This document shows, piece after piece, positions 10,101 through 17,435 of a stretch of DNA of 47,727 nt. A program made the translations under genes and the position numbers. Positions within the stretch are counted from its first letter, which is position 1, and each line of letters starts with the position of its first letter. The notes under the pieces were generated by a model that was given only the letters and a program-made list of their open reading frames with translations, made no database searches and was not told where the DNA came from. Source of the DNA: a virus; the IMG/VR virus record IMGVR_UViG_3300048839_000484, positions 1-47,727 of that record; one strand, 5' to 3'.

Positions 10101-11048
10101 ATCGTCCCCGAGCATATGAAGGGGCTGGAGCCGTGGTTGCAATACACCCACTACACCAGCGAGCTTTCCCGCCGCATGGGCGAAGCCGTGAACGTGTCGC
10201 CGGCCATCCTCGACCATGCGATTTTCGGCTTCACCGGATCGTGGGGCCGCGGCCTTGCCGCGCTGTTTGACCAGGCGAGCGATGCCAAGGGCGAGCGCGG
10301 ATGGGAAGATACGTTCATCACCCGCCGGTTCCTTTACGACGTGACCCGCGGATCGTCCTCGACCACCCGGTTTTGGGAGCAGGTCGGCAAGCAGACCGGC
10401 GAGCTTGAGCGCAAAAGCCTGTCCTACAAGGCCATGATCGACCAGGGCCGGCTGGCCGAGGCCGCCGACCACCTTTCCAAGCTGTCCGACGAGGAGCGGG
10501 TCTATGTGGCCTTGAACCGTTCCGACTTCGACGCCGACACCAAGCGATTGCATCCGCTGCGGCGCGCGCGGGACGCGGCCGAGGTGCTGTCCGCCATGCG
10601 CCGCGATATTGCGTTCGGCAACCTGCGGGGCATTTCCGACAATGAGCCGATCGACGTCACCCGCAGCCAGCGCCGCACGCTGGACAACGCGCTGGCGCAT
10701 ATCGGCATGGTGGAGGCCCGCAATGCCCTGATTGCGACCGGCGAGAAGGGCTGGAAACAGCGGCCGATCATGGACGTGGGGCCGAGCTACGACGTCGTGG
10801 AGGCGATCAATCCCGCCGTCGCGGCCGAGCTTCGCAGCCGCTACGCCACCGCGCGCGTGCATACCTTTGCGGCCGTGCAGCGCAATTGGGCCGAGGTGCA
10901 GAAGCGCGTCTTGTCCGACGGTTCCGAGGCGGAACTTTCCGACTTAAAGGCCGATGTGAAAACAGACGGCTATGAGCTTGGCGAAACTCGCCAAAGGCGA
11001 GCGAAGCAGGTATATCCCGTTCCCGGCCGCGCAGGAGCCGCCCGATGA
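4122..11048 (+). CDS. Giant polyvalent ejection protein (ParB-like, zeta kinase, zincin)
   Basis: This protein has 2308 residues. GTG at 4122 is preferred because GGAGG at 4111-4115 lies six bases upstream; an in-frame GTG at 4116 is less likely. Residues about 130-260 hold hydrophobic Gly/Ala segments typical of ejected proteins. Residues about 310-400 resemble a ParB/sulfiredoxin-type (DdrB-like) domain with GHQR at 371-374. Residues about 840-1010 form a zeta-toxin-like P-loop kinase: Walker A GPPAAGKST at 851-859, D874/D876, HEESS at 895-899. Residues about 1100-1230 form a zincin metallopeptidase: HETGHH at 1151-1156 with E1196 as likely third ligand. The last 1000 residues are virion-like and unassigned. 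The architecture fits the 'polyvalent proteins' described for phages, which carry effector domains into the host with the DNA. Position at the end of the ejection module supports this. Activities are inferred from motifs. Confidence 0.8.
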   Translation: MAKFPQGGGEQQQARTVGPDAPHWQSLQSQPMPTILPGGDGEEMETVGLASPAPVPTTTKAEPTPGEIAQDGEVAPKQAEPRPGMWERFVANYDDMQYKGTLGGSGMLANMRELAERGPPAPDAPDFEREAYDRATKWWTSAKADIAYSELIPPAEGPLEYTVAGLGQLAGGIMTPESALGIPYRAASVGGRLLTAGVEGAVINTITDPLVQMTNKRAGIRDEFDVWQTAFAPVTGFIGGVAIQGGFDLVRAGYRQTIGRITGKLREPAEPAAAPEPSAAAPTRAGAVDAALTETAPVGQARPGASLESEQTYRVRVRDLQTDPQSFQYKSGGDTEGVTTALKGIEAFDEAKAGRIIVFQRNDGELIVADGHQRTGLARRLIAAGKEPEDLEITALVYREADGYRPEDVRAIAAAANLATGTGSATDAAKVLRVRPDLVDGTLPPNSQLVRDAKGLAKLSDDAFGMVVNDVVPERYGALVGNNFNEPDMQTVAMRAIAKLEPQNADEAAILIERIKSAAVEKAASKAQGSLFDDMFNEAESTVGEEMRIVGRALRRLKSDATLFRGAVRKAERLEETGSKIERQASQQAADEAAKAAFLAEKSFDTAGPIRATLTELARQVKRGEVTMADAAQKFAAAVKGAEGEAPATEKPALVVARRAPDGTVHYGKPGQIHADLLIDEGISTDPKVAGEMGFAIPGGPFLTRKEAADYAGTKGNVVNQLAGGLEAAQYFRKPAPDLFGEPQAKVAALETPKPGSRQQLEALIANKAPADDILAHPIVREADRLQREQSPGPDIAAIEADATYRANRVFRFDGEEVIGYDAALPRLVEIARAFAEGPVANERRAVIVTGPPAAGKSTLAEGLARARKAAIVDSDEAKKVLPEFGGGLGSGVVHEESSYLNRLVMAEMIADGGNVVIPVVGAEPAKVRAHALVLQEAGYTVDLVNLQVDPDEAFRRMVARYLKTGRFITLDYFNSIGEKPLNGYRQHAKEGIFRETANIDNTVRYTFTDGSEKLAGEALASRPGRDRAGPVDDRGAGGAGEAQGARAGDSDGVADDFGAPKDRPQPLVTGLQGQQGRPAAGQPQQQGQPAVDVVALRGLVDRLSTALDLPALRQGHLMRGREGRTVQGQYDTRSGVTRLREIDDFVALAHETGHHIEQKWGADIRPILRQNVNRREVAALDYDPARGNLSEGFAEFFRLYVTAPQFAQTQAPSFFPAFDNWLRTTHPNVWIDLRAARDAYNTYLTAPSGAVIEAGLATSFEPTGIRGVFRRIKTDGLRNTIAATMSNFYTASIDERNPLHKAVRQLAAIHKANTGKVINLRAVDDPYKLARLSVDAYNAGHLDLMHGVHGYRSTDPEGPSLREAIIEATGKADMFGKWDKELLSKFNAYLVSRRALFEYGRYERGEIANPPTAETKGDHEINVAELEAQFPAFATAAGKVHEWTRNLLRKEFDAGLISKTQYDAALAITDYVPFMRDMSDRDPGAGTGGDKNLRQNIIRRFNGSSRPIIAPLESLMKRAYDTNILIVQNDVVKALDRLALAAGNGGGKIAERIPNSKMTRTQVDPVEAFRNAARDQGIDPVDADQMVKAITDLLGDDARASIFRLGEINDSGEPIVFFWEGGKRQALRLADGDFGRDIYQVLTGMPQLQRDMWINTVAKPAAVLRAGITTSPDFLIANYLRDQMSAFVLTEGYVPFWSGARGMVDEVAQRQMGRIYSLVGGIAGGSNVAALREARIDHDLNALARSGWLSTKLTSFSGIFKVAEASETGTRLGVFRTAFNRSKRDGLDDWEAAIEAAFYARDLIDFGRHGSRALAAMRMVPFFNAALQGLDKANRKLFAPAAKHLTDRVLTVEDQKELGDSMKAWAKLSALAILSMGLRALYWDDPDFDEGNEYIRATHWLLKVPGHDKIIRIPKPFELAIPMNFAERMFEYFALNDPTAIAKFARSVTEVTSPPNPLMTPLIKVPIEVVTNRNLQNVSLPGMLTGTAETRPIVPEHMKGLEPWLQYTHYTSELSRRMGEAVNVSPAILDHAIFGFTGSWGRGLAALFDQASDAKGERGWEDTFITRRFLYDVTRGSSSTTRFWEQVGKQTGELERKSLSYKAMIDQGRLAEAADHLSKLSDEERVYVALNRSDFDADTKRLHPLRRARDAAEVLSAMRRDIAFGNLRGISDNEPIDVTRSQRRTLDNALAHIGMVEARNALIATGEKGWKQRPIMDVGPSYDVVEAINPAVAAELRSRYATARVHTFAAVQRNWAEVQKRVLSDGSEAELSDLKADVKTDGYELGETRQRRAKQVYPVPGRAGAAR

Positions 11049-12436
11049 CTATTTCGAGCATCAGCATTGCCCGCAAATCCTACACCGGCAACGGCGCCAC
11101 CACGGTCTTTGCCGGGCCGCCGGCCGTCGAGGCCGCCCATCTGATCGTCAAACTGTTCAACACCACCACCGGGATCATGGGCGACCCGCTGGACATCAAC
11201 GTCGATTACACCGTGACCGGCGCGGGCACGATCGCCACCGGCCAGGCGCGGCCCGATACCAGCATCACCATGGCGGTGGCGCCCACCGCATCGCAGGTGC
11301 TTTACATCGACTTGTCCCCGCCGTTGCTGCAGGAGCAGCAATATCCCGAGGCCGGATCGTTCCCGGCCTTGGCACACGCCGAGGCGCTGGACTTGGTAGC
11401 CATGCGGCTGCAGGCGATCCAGCTATTGCTGCGCCGCGCGATCCTGTTGCCGGACGGCAATGCCTTCCTCGATTTTGTCGTGGACGCCGACCCGGCCGAG
11501 CGCCGCGGCAAGACCATCGCTTTCGACGACGACACCGCGGCGCTGCCATCGCTGGCCGAGCTTTCCGTTTCCAGCTTCCATTTCGTGACCGGGGCGCCAT
11601 CGTCCGGGCTTGGAAAGAACGGCGACGTCGCGATCGATGATGCAAGCTGGAACGTCTATTACAAGGTTTCCGGGGCGTGGACCTTGCGCGGGCAGATTGA
11701 AGGCCCGACCGGTGATCCCGGCAATCAATGGTACAGCGGCGCGGGCGTGCCGAGCGATGCAACCGGCATCGACGGCGATATGTATTTCCGCACGTCCAAC
11801 AGCGACATTTACCAGAAGGCGGCCGGGACGTGGGGATCACCGATCGCCAATATCCAGGGCGCGAGCGGCGCAGGCACGGGCGACGTGGTGGGGCCGGCCG
11901 GCGTGACGGACGGGCGCATTGCCCTGTTCGACGGCGCCACCGGCAAGCTGATCAAGCAGCACACGGGCGCCCCGGGCGCGCTGGCGGTGCTGAATACCGT
12001 CGACACCGCGCAGATCGACGACGAGGCGATCACGCTGGCGAAGATCGCCGCGGCTGCGCTGGCGACCGCGGCCGAGATTGCCGACAACACCGCCGACAAG
12101 ATCATCACGACGGACGAGGCGTGGACCGCGGCCGAGCCCGAGGCAGTGGCCTATGCGGGATCGTGGGCGCCGGACCTTGACGACGGCAATTTCCAGACCA
12201 TGACGCTGACCGGCGCGCTCAATATGGGCAGCCCGACCAATGCCAAGGCCGGCCAGCCCGTCGTCATCGTGCTGGAGCAGGACGGCACGGGCGGGCGGGC
12301 CATCACCCTGCCGTCGGAATTCGAGCTTGGCAGTTTCACCCCCTCGACTGCGGCCAACGCCGTGGACGTGATCGCCGGCATCGTGCTGGACACCTCCCCG
12401 CTGCGGATCGTCGGCAGCTACAAGGCGGGCGTCTAA
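11045..12436 (+). CDS. Tail fibre protein
   Basis: This 463-residue protein starts in an ATGA overlap with the giant ejection protein. The first 160 residues look like the T7 gp17-type adaptor that attaches a fibre to the tail: a YTGNGATTVF-like start, DINVDYTV, and a helix with LVAMRLQAIQLLLRRA. It is followed by a short collagen-like stretch (GPTGDPG near residue 220), repeated beta-type segments and an Ala/Asp-rich region before a C-terminal beta domain. The likely role is host recognition. The C-terminal fold is not recognised. Confidence 0.75.
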   Translation: MTISSISIARKSYTGNGATTVFAGPPAVEAAHLIVKLFNTTTGIMGDPLDINVDYTVTGAGTIATGQARPDTSITMAVAPTASQVLYIDLSPPLLQEQQYPEAGSFPALAHAEALDLVAMRLQAIQLLLRRAILLPDGNAFLDFVVDADPAERRGKTIAFDDDTAALPSLAELSVSSFHFVTGAPSSGLGKNGDVAIDDASWNVYYKVSGAWTLRGQIEGPTGDPGNQWYSGAGVPSDATGIDGDMYFRTSNSDIYQKAAGTWGSPIANIQGASGAGTGDVVGPAGVTDGRIALFDGATGKLIKQHTGAPGALAVLNTVDTAQIDDEAITLAKIAAAALATAAEIADNTADKIITTDEAWTAAEPEAVAYAGSWAPDLDDGNFQTMTLTGALNMGSPTNAKAGQPVVIVLEQDGTGGRAITLPSEFELGSFTPSTAANAVDVIAGIVLDTSPLRIVGSYKAGV

Positions 12437-14742
12437 TGGGGGCTATCCCGCCTTTCGCGCAGCTTATGGCCATGATCGCCAGCGGCGAGCAGGCCGGCTA
12501 TCAGATTTCGCGTTCGCTGCGCTTCAACGCGCCAGACAGTGCCTACCTCACCCGCACGCCAGGGGGCGCAGGCAATCGCAAAATTCTGGCCTACCGCGTC
12601 CGCATCAAGCGGGCCGCCCTTGGGGCTTTGCAGGTGCTTGCGTCCGCCGGCACATCGAGCATCGACCGCTTCTATTTCGACGCCAGCGACCGGCTTTGCC
12701 TTGACGTGTTGGGCTCGAGCCGGCTTGTGACGACGCGGGTTTTCCGCGATCCCACGGCATGGCTGGACGTTGGTTTCGAGCTTGACGTGGCAAACGGCAC
12801 CGCAGCCTTGCGCGCCAAAATCCTGATCAACGAGACAGAGGCCACGGCCTATTCGACCGACGGCCGCAGCAGCATTGCCAATTCGGACACCAACTGGTGC
12901 AATACCGTCATTCAGTATATCGGCCGGGACAACGGCGGAAATTATTTCAGCGGCTACATGGCCGAGCCCGCGCTGGTCAATGGCGCAAAGACGATCACCT
13001 ATTCGGCGGTTGACGCGCTCAGTGGCGTCAGGCTTCCGACACTTCCGGCTGCGACGTGGGGGACAAACGGTTTCTACCTAGACTTTTCCGACAATTCAAA
13101 TACAACCGCCGCAACGCTCGGGGCAGACCGCAGCGGCGGTGGCGGCAATTGGACGCCAACCAGCTTTAGCGTCACGGCCGGCGCCGGCAATGACAGTCTG
13201 ACCGACACGCCGACAAATTACGGAACCGACACCGGCTTGGGAGGCGAGGTGCGCGGCAGCTTTTGCACGATCAACCCCCTGCGGTCAGGGGGCTCCACAG
13301 TCACAGACGGAAACCTGCGAACCGTTGCCAACGTCGGGGCATGGCAGGGCACCGTGGGCACGCTCGGGATGGCGTCGGGAAAATGGTATTGGGAGGTGAC
13401 GCAGGTTGCGGGCGGGAGCGTTTTTGTTGGCATTTGCGACAGCACGGCGGCCCTCAATGCGTGGATCGGCGTGGCATCGGTATGGGGGATTTACAACGGC
13501 ACCGGGCAAAAGACCATTGCCGGCGCCGCCTTGGCAGCTTACGGAGCAACCTTCACCACCAACGACGTCATCGGCGTGGCGCTGGACATGGGGGCCGGCA
13601 CGCTTGTCATTTACAAGAACGGCGTAAGCCAGGGCACGCTCGCATCCTCGCTCGCTGGTACGCTTTTTCCTTGGGGGCTCGTCGATACGACGTCGGGCCT
13701 TGCCTACAATTTCGGGCAAAGGCCGTTTGCCCATACACCGCCAGTTGATCACAAGGCGCTTTGCACGCACAACCTTTCGGCGCCCGAAATCCCAAACCCC
13801 AAAAGCGCATTTGAAGCCAAGTTGCGCACCGGCACAGGCGGCGCCGCCAGTGTCACGGGGCTTCTGTTCCAGCCGGACCTCTATATCGGCAAGAGCCGCA
13901 CCGCGACCACGGATTGGGCGGTTTACGACAGTGTGCGCGGCGTGCAAAAGCAGGTCGAAACCAACACAACCGACGCCGAGACGACGCAAGCCCAGGGGGT
14001 GACGGCTTTCAATTCCGACGGCATCAGCATCGGCACGCTGGCGCAGATCAATACCAGCGCGGAAGCCTATCTTGACCTGTTTTTCAAGAAGGGCGCCGCG
14101 CCGGGGCTCGACATCGTGGCCTATACCGGCAACGGGTCCAACCGCACCATTGCCCACGCGCTCGGAGCCGTGCCCCGGCTGATCATCGTGTTTGACCTCA
14201 CGACGGGCGGCAGCCATCGCACCTATCACGCCAACATGGCGGCATCGCCGCAGAATGGCGTGATTTACCTTGACGGCACGGCCGGCTATGCCGCGGCCTC
14301 GACTGTCTGGAACAGCGGCGCCCCAACGTCCGCCGTCTTTTCGGTCGGAACCGACGTGCGCGTGAACACCATCGGATCAAGCTATGTGGCCATGCTTTTT
14401 GCGGAGGTGCCGCAATTCTCCAGGTTCGGATCGTGGATTGGCAACGGGCTAAACGATGGCCCGTATGTGTTCACCGGCTTTCGCCCGGCAATGGTGTTCC
14501 ACAAGCGGGTCGACGACGTTGCCAACTGGAACATGCTCGACAACCTGCGGGACGGCTTCAACCCGAACAACGACCCTCTATTCCCGAACCTGACCGCGAT
14601 CGAGGGCAGCCCGCCGACGGTCGATTTTCTGGCGCACGGCTTCAAGCTTCGAGAGAACGGCGCAGCCCGCAACGCCAGCGGCGCCACCTATGTCTATGCG
14701 GCCTTCGCAGCGCAGGCCGGCAAATACGCGCGCGCAGCATAG
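12436..14742 (+). CDS. Tail adhesin with SPRY and DUF7483-like domains
   Basis: This 768-residue protein has an ATG overlapping the fibre stop (TAATG). Residues about 20-230 look like a concanavalin/LamG-type beta sandwich. Residues about 300-430 match a SPRY domain, with the GKWYWEV signature at 315-321 and a later VIYKNG strand. Residues about 520-720 resemble the phage DUF7483 module (GNGSNRTIAHALG, then SYVAMLFAEV, then GFRPAMVFHK). SPRY and LamG-like folds are binding modules, so a receptor- or glycan-binding tail role is likely. Placement after the fibre gene supports this. No catalytic residues were seen. Confidence 0.72.
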   Translation: MGAIPPFAQLMAMIASGEQAGYQISRSLRFNAPDSAYLTRTPGGAGNRKILAYRVRIKRAALGALQVLASAGTSSIDRFYFDASDRLCLDVLGSSRLVTTRVFRDPTAWLDVGFELDVANGTAALRAKILINETEATAYSTDGRSSIANSDTNWCNTVIQYIGRDNGGNYFSGYMAEPALVNGAKTITYSAVDALSGVRLPTLPAATWGTNGFYLDFSDNSNTTAATLGADRSGGGGNWTPTSFSVTAGAGNDSLTDTPTNYGTDTGLGGEVRGSFCTINPLRSGGSTVTDGNLRTVANVGAWQGTVGTLGMASGKWYWEVTQVAGGSVFVGICDSTAALNAWIGVASVWGIYNGTGQKTIAGAALAAYGATFTTNDVIGVALDMGAGTLVIYKNGVSQGTLASSLAGTLFPWGLVDTTSGLAYNFGQRPFAHTPPVDHKALCTHNLSAPEIPNPKSAFEAKLRTGTGGAASVTGLLFQPDLYIGKSRTATTDWAVYDSVRGVQKQVETNTTDAETTQAQGVTAFNSDGISIGTLAQINTSAEAYLDLFFKKGAAPGLDIVAYTGNGSNRTIAHALGAVPRLIIVFDLTTGGSHRTYHANMAASPQNGVIYLDGTAGYAAASTVWNSGAPTSAVFSVGTDVRVNTIGSSYVAMLFAEVPQFSRFGSWIGNGLNDGPYVFTGFRPAMVFHKRVDDVANWNMLDNLRDGFNPNNDPLFPNLTAIEGSPPTVDFLAHGFKLRENGAARNASGATYVYAAFAAQAGKYARAA

Positions 14743-14754
14743 GAGAGCGCAACC

Positions 14755-15435
14755 ATGAGCGACCTTTTCCAGCTTCCCGACGGCCGCCTTGTCCGGCGCG
14801 GCCAGGCGTTCACGCTCGAGCAAACGCTGGACGTCGTGATCCCGGCGGCCGTCACCACCTTGCCGGACGGCAACCAAACCATTCTCGAGCCCGCGCGCGT
14901 GGAGCCGAGCAAGCGGGTCCGGCAGTTTCCGGCGAACTGGCTTGGCATGGCCGACGCCGCGGCGCTCGAGGGTTTTGGCATCGTGCCGATCGAGGAGGCG
15001 CCCGACCCCGATCCGCAGTTTTTCGCGGTATCCCCGAACGAGCCGCGTGACGGCAAGCTGACCAAGACGGTGAAGGACCGGCCGATCGAGGGCTTGCGGG
15101 ACTGGCTGGCCCGCGAAACCAAGGCCCAGGCCGGCGCCCTGATCCGCGAGCATTACCCGCTCGAGGACCAGCAAAACGATACCGTGTTCGACCTCGAGCG
15201 GGTGGGCGAGCAGCCGAATTCTGCGGACGAGATCGAACTGACCGCGATCCGCACCCGCCGGAAATGGCTGCGGGCGGTGCTGTCCTACAAGGACGACCTG
15301 ATCGTGGACATCGAGAAGCTGAAAACGGCGGCCGACGCCAAGGCATGGCGCGAGGCGCCGGCCGAGTGGCCGGTCTTTCCGGGCACCGAGGAGCCCGGCA
15401 AGGTGAAGGCGCCCAAGACGACGAGGGTGCGATGA
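14755..15435 (+). CDS. Hypothetical protein between tail adhesin and endolysin
   Basis: This 226-residue soluble protein is preceded by an AGGAGAG Shine-Dalgarno. The N-terminal 90 residues are beta-like with several prolines. Residues 95-220 are charged and helical, ending in a Lys/Thr/Arg tail. No family was recognised. Its place after the fibre and adhesin genes would suit a tail-fibre chaperone or accessory factor, but nothing in the sequence proves it. Its stop overlaps the endolysin start (ATGA). Confidence 0.6.
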   Translation: MSDLFQLPDGRLVRRGQAFTLEQTLDVVIPAAVTTLPDGNQTILEPARVEPSKRVRQFPANWLGMADAAALEGFGIVPIEEAPDPDPQFFAVSPNEPRDGKLTKTVKDRPIEGLRDWLARETKAQAGALIREHYPLEDQQNDTVFDLERVGEQPNSADEIELTAIRTRRKWLRAVLSYKDDLIVDIEKLKTAADAKAWREAPAEWPVFPGTEEPGKVKAPKTTRVR

Positions 15436-16244
15436 CGGCCGCAAACGCACCGCGCTGTGTCGCCAACACGCTGATTTACGAAGGCGGTTTCACCAAGACC
15501 CCGCACGATCCCGGCAACTGGACCGGCGGCAAGGTCGGCAAGGGCGTGCTGCTCGGAACCAATTTCGGCATCGCGGCCAACACCTATCCGCACCTCGACA
15601 TTCCGAACCTGAAAAAGTCGGAGGCGATCGCCATTTTCGTGCGCGACTACTGGCCGAAGGCGCAGGGCGATATGTGGCCCAAGGGCATCGACCAGGTGAC
15701 CTATGACGCCGTGGTGAATTCAGGCCCGGGCCGGTTGTCGTGGACGCTGCAGGCGATCGGGGACAAGAGCCTGATCGGCGCCGTCACCAAGGCGCGCGCG
15801 GCCAACGAGAACGGCCGCATCGCCATCGTCAAGAAGCAGGTCGCGATCCGCGTGGCCTTCCTGCGGGGATTGTCGACGTTTGGCCGGTTCGGTCCCGGCT
15901 GGATCAAGCGATGTGTCGGCATGGAGGCGATCGGCGTGCGCATGGTCCTCGAGGACTTCCGCACCGATCCGGGTCCGGTCCTGAAAAAAGAGGCCGAGAA
16001 GGCCAAGACCAAGGAGGTGGCGACCGGCGGGACCGCGACCGGCACGGCTGCAGGCGGTGGCGGTGGCGCCACGCAGCTTCCCGAGCCGTCGACGTGGGAT
16101 TGGACCGCATGGCTTTTTGTCGGCTGCCTGACCGTGGCGGCCGTCGGTATCGTGGCGTTCTTTGCGTGGCAATGGTGGAAAAACCGCTCGCGATGGCAGG
16201 CGTATATCGACGTCGCCCGCGGCACGCTCGGAGAATGGCTATGA
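15432..16244 (+). CDS. GH108-type endolysin with C-terminal transmembrane segment
   Basis: This 270-residue protein starts at the ATG overlapping the preceding stop. Residues 10-180 match glycoside hydrolase family 108 N-acetylmuramidases: the putative catalytic E17 lies in IYEGGF, followed by the conserved DPGNWTGG region, and residues 90-175 resemble the associated peptidoglycan-binding part. A Thr/Gly linker (about 195-213) leads to one strong transmembrane helix (about 225-249) followed by a basic patch (KNRSR). No N-terminal signal or SAR helix is visible, so export is unexplained. It forms a lysis cassette with the two following membrane proteins. Confidence 0.82.
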   Translation: MTAANAPRCVANTLIYEGGFTKTPHDPGNWTGGKVGKGVLLGTNFGIAANTYPHLDIPNLKKSEAIAIFVRDYWPKAQGDMWPKGIDQVTYDAVVNSGPGRLSWTLQAIGDKSLIGAVTKARAANENGRIAIVKKQVAIRVAFLRGLSTFGRFGPGWIKRCVGMEAIGVRMVLEDFRTDPGPVLKKEAEKAKTKEVATGGTATGTAAGGGGGATQLPEPSTWDWTAWLFVGCLTVAAVGIVAFFAWQWWKNRSRWQAYIDVARGTLGEWL

Positions 16245-16882
16245 ACTGGAAAGACCTTGCCGGCCCGCTGATCGCGGCCGGTTTCCCCGCGCTCGGGCGC
16301 GTGATCGGCAGCACCCTGCCATTCCCAGGCGGCGAGACGATCGGCGCATCACTCGGAACGTGGGCGGGCAACCGCATCGCGATCGCGCTTGGCGTTGAGC
16401 CCACCCCGGAGGCGGTGGCCGAGGCGATCGAGCGATCCACGCCGGGCCAGCTTCAAGAGAACCTTGCCGGCCCGGAAAGCGAAGCCGTCGCCAAATACAA
16501 GGCCGCGGCGGCGATTGCCGAGGCCCAGGCCGAGGTGGGCAAGGCCCAGGTGGAAGCGGTCAACGAGGCCATCATCGCGGAGAAGCGCGAGGACGCGGCC
16601 GGCGGCGACGGCTGGCTTGGCAAATGGCGCGGCATCCATGCGTGGGAACTCACGATCGAATGCCCGTTTTTCGCAGGCGCCTTCCTGTATTGCGTCGTGA
16701 CCGGCAAGAGCGAGAGCATCAACGCGCTGATCACCTTGCAAGGGCTGATCATGGCCTACTTTGCCGCCCGGTTCGGGGTGTTGGGCGTGCATGTGTGGCA
16801 GGGCTCGAATGAGCGCCAGGTCGCACTGACCGGCGTGCCGGCGACGGTGGCGAAGGCGGTGGCAAAAGCGGTGAAGCGGTGA
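16241..16882 (+). CDS. Holin-like membrane protein (GTA-holin style)
   Basis: This 213-residue protein is coupled to the endolysin by an ATGA overlap. It has a weakly hydrophobic N-terminal region, an Ala/Glu/Lys-rich helical middle (about 55-120) and two clear transmembrane helices (about 136-155 and 160-186). The WLGKWRG motif just before the first helix resembles the 3TM holin family named for gene-transfer-agent release. The expected role is membrane permeabilisation that times lysis. The family call is from general resemblance; position in the lysis cassette is the stronger argument. Confidence 0.65.
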   Translation: MNWKDLAGPLIAAGFPALGRVIGSTLPFPGGETIGASLGTWAGNRIAIALGVEPTPEAVAEAIERSTPGQLQENLAGPESEAVAKYKAAAAIAEAQAEVGKAQVEAVNEAIIAEKREDAAGGDGWLGKWRGIHAWELTIECPFFAGAFLYCVVTGKSESINALITLQGLIMAYFAARFGVLGVHVWQGSNERQVALTGVPATVAKAVAKAVKR

Positions 16883-17277
16883 CCATGGAGCCCTATCACT
16901 GGCTCATGATCGGGCTCGGGGCGGCCGGCTTTCTTGTCAACATGCTTGTGTTGGCAGCCGTCGTGACGTGGAAGCTATCCCGCGTCGAGAAGTCCATCCG
17001 CGACGACTTCGCGCTGGAGCGCAAGAGCATCGACGTCGAACTGGACAACATGGGGCGCGCGGCCGGCGAGAGCGTGGCGGCCGTGCGCGAGAAGATCGTT
17101 CAGGTTGAACTGTTCTGCCGCGACACGTTCCTGCGGCGGGAAACCTTTTTCGAGGTGAACCGCAAGAACGACCTGCTTATCAGCGAAATGATGCAGGAAA
17201 TCCGCAAGCGGCTGGAGCGGATCGAGGATCACCTGATCGCCGTCGTGGCAAACCGAAAGCCGGCGCAGGTTCAGTGA
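16879..17277 (+). CDS. Spanin-like membrane-anchored coiled-coil protein
   Basis: The protein has 132 residues from GTG 16879, which overlaps the previous stop, or 130 from ATG 16885. One N-terminal transmembrane helix (about residues 8-30) is followed by a charged helical region with coiled-coil character to about residue 125. This N-in topology with a long helical domain matches an inner-membrane spanin (Rz type), and it is the last gene of the lysis cassette. No separate or embedded outer-membrane spanin lipoprotein was found, so the role is provisional. Confidence 0.5.
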   Translation: MTMEPYHWLMIGLGAAGFLVNMLVLAAVVTWKLSRVEKSIRDDFALERKSIDVELDNMGRAAGESVAAVREKIVQVELFCRDTFLRRETFFEVNRKNDLLISEMMQEIRKRLERIEDHLIAVVANRKPAQVQ

Positions 17278-17289
17278 CCCGCGCCGGCT
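17258..17289. terminator. Hairpin at convergent junction
   Basis: AGCCGGCGC (17258-17266) pairs perfectly with GCGCCGGCT (17281-17289) across a 14-base loop that contains the stop of the lysis operon. It lies where rightward lysis transcripts meet the end of the leftward recombination operon. There is no T-run on either side, so it could be a factor-assisted bidirectional terminator or just a stabilising 3' hairpin. Confidence 0.45.
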
Positions 17290-17294
17290 GATCG

Positions 17295-17435
17295 TCACCG
17301 CTTGCGGGTGCCGCCGCCCCGCTGCTTTTTCGAGCGGCCACCCGTGACCGGCGCCGTTGCCGGCCGGATCACGCGGCTGCCGAGCCGCGTCTTTCCGATC
17401 CCCTTGGTGCTGAAATTACGATCCTTCCGCGGCAT
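17295..17435 (-). CDS. Small basic hypothetical protein
   Basis: This 46-residue reading frame overlaps the last 20 bases of the recombination gene upstream of it. GGAG lies eight to nine bases before its ATG. The product is extremely basic (Lys/Arg/Thr/Gly with a KKQRGGGTRKR-like end), as expected for a small nucleic-acid-binding protein. It would be the third gene of the leftward operon. The evidence is limited to spacing and composition. Confidence 0.4.
   Translation of the reverse strand: MPRKDRNFSTKGIGKTRLGSRVIRPATAPVTGGRSKKQRGGGTRKR

Noticed and set aside
7431-10862. Very long open reading frame (1143 codons) on the minus strand
   Set aside because: It lies opposite the giant ejection protein, whose frame has coherent domains. 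Long antisense frames are expected in GC-rich coding DNA, and the antisense product is Arg/Gly/His-rich without motifs.
11045-14742. Diversity-generating retroelement at the tail-fibre locus, as in BPP-1
   Set aside because: No reverse transcriptase gene and no template/variable repeat pair were seen.
16879-17277. Embedded outer-membrane spanin in another frame
   Set aside because: No frame within or just after the gene shows a lipoprotein signal with a Cys lipobox.
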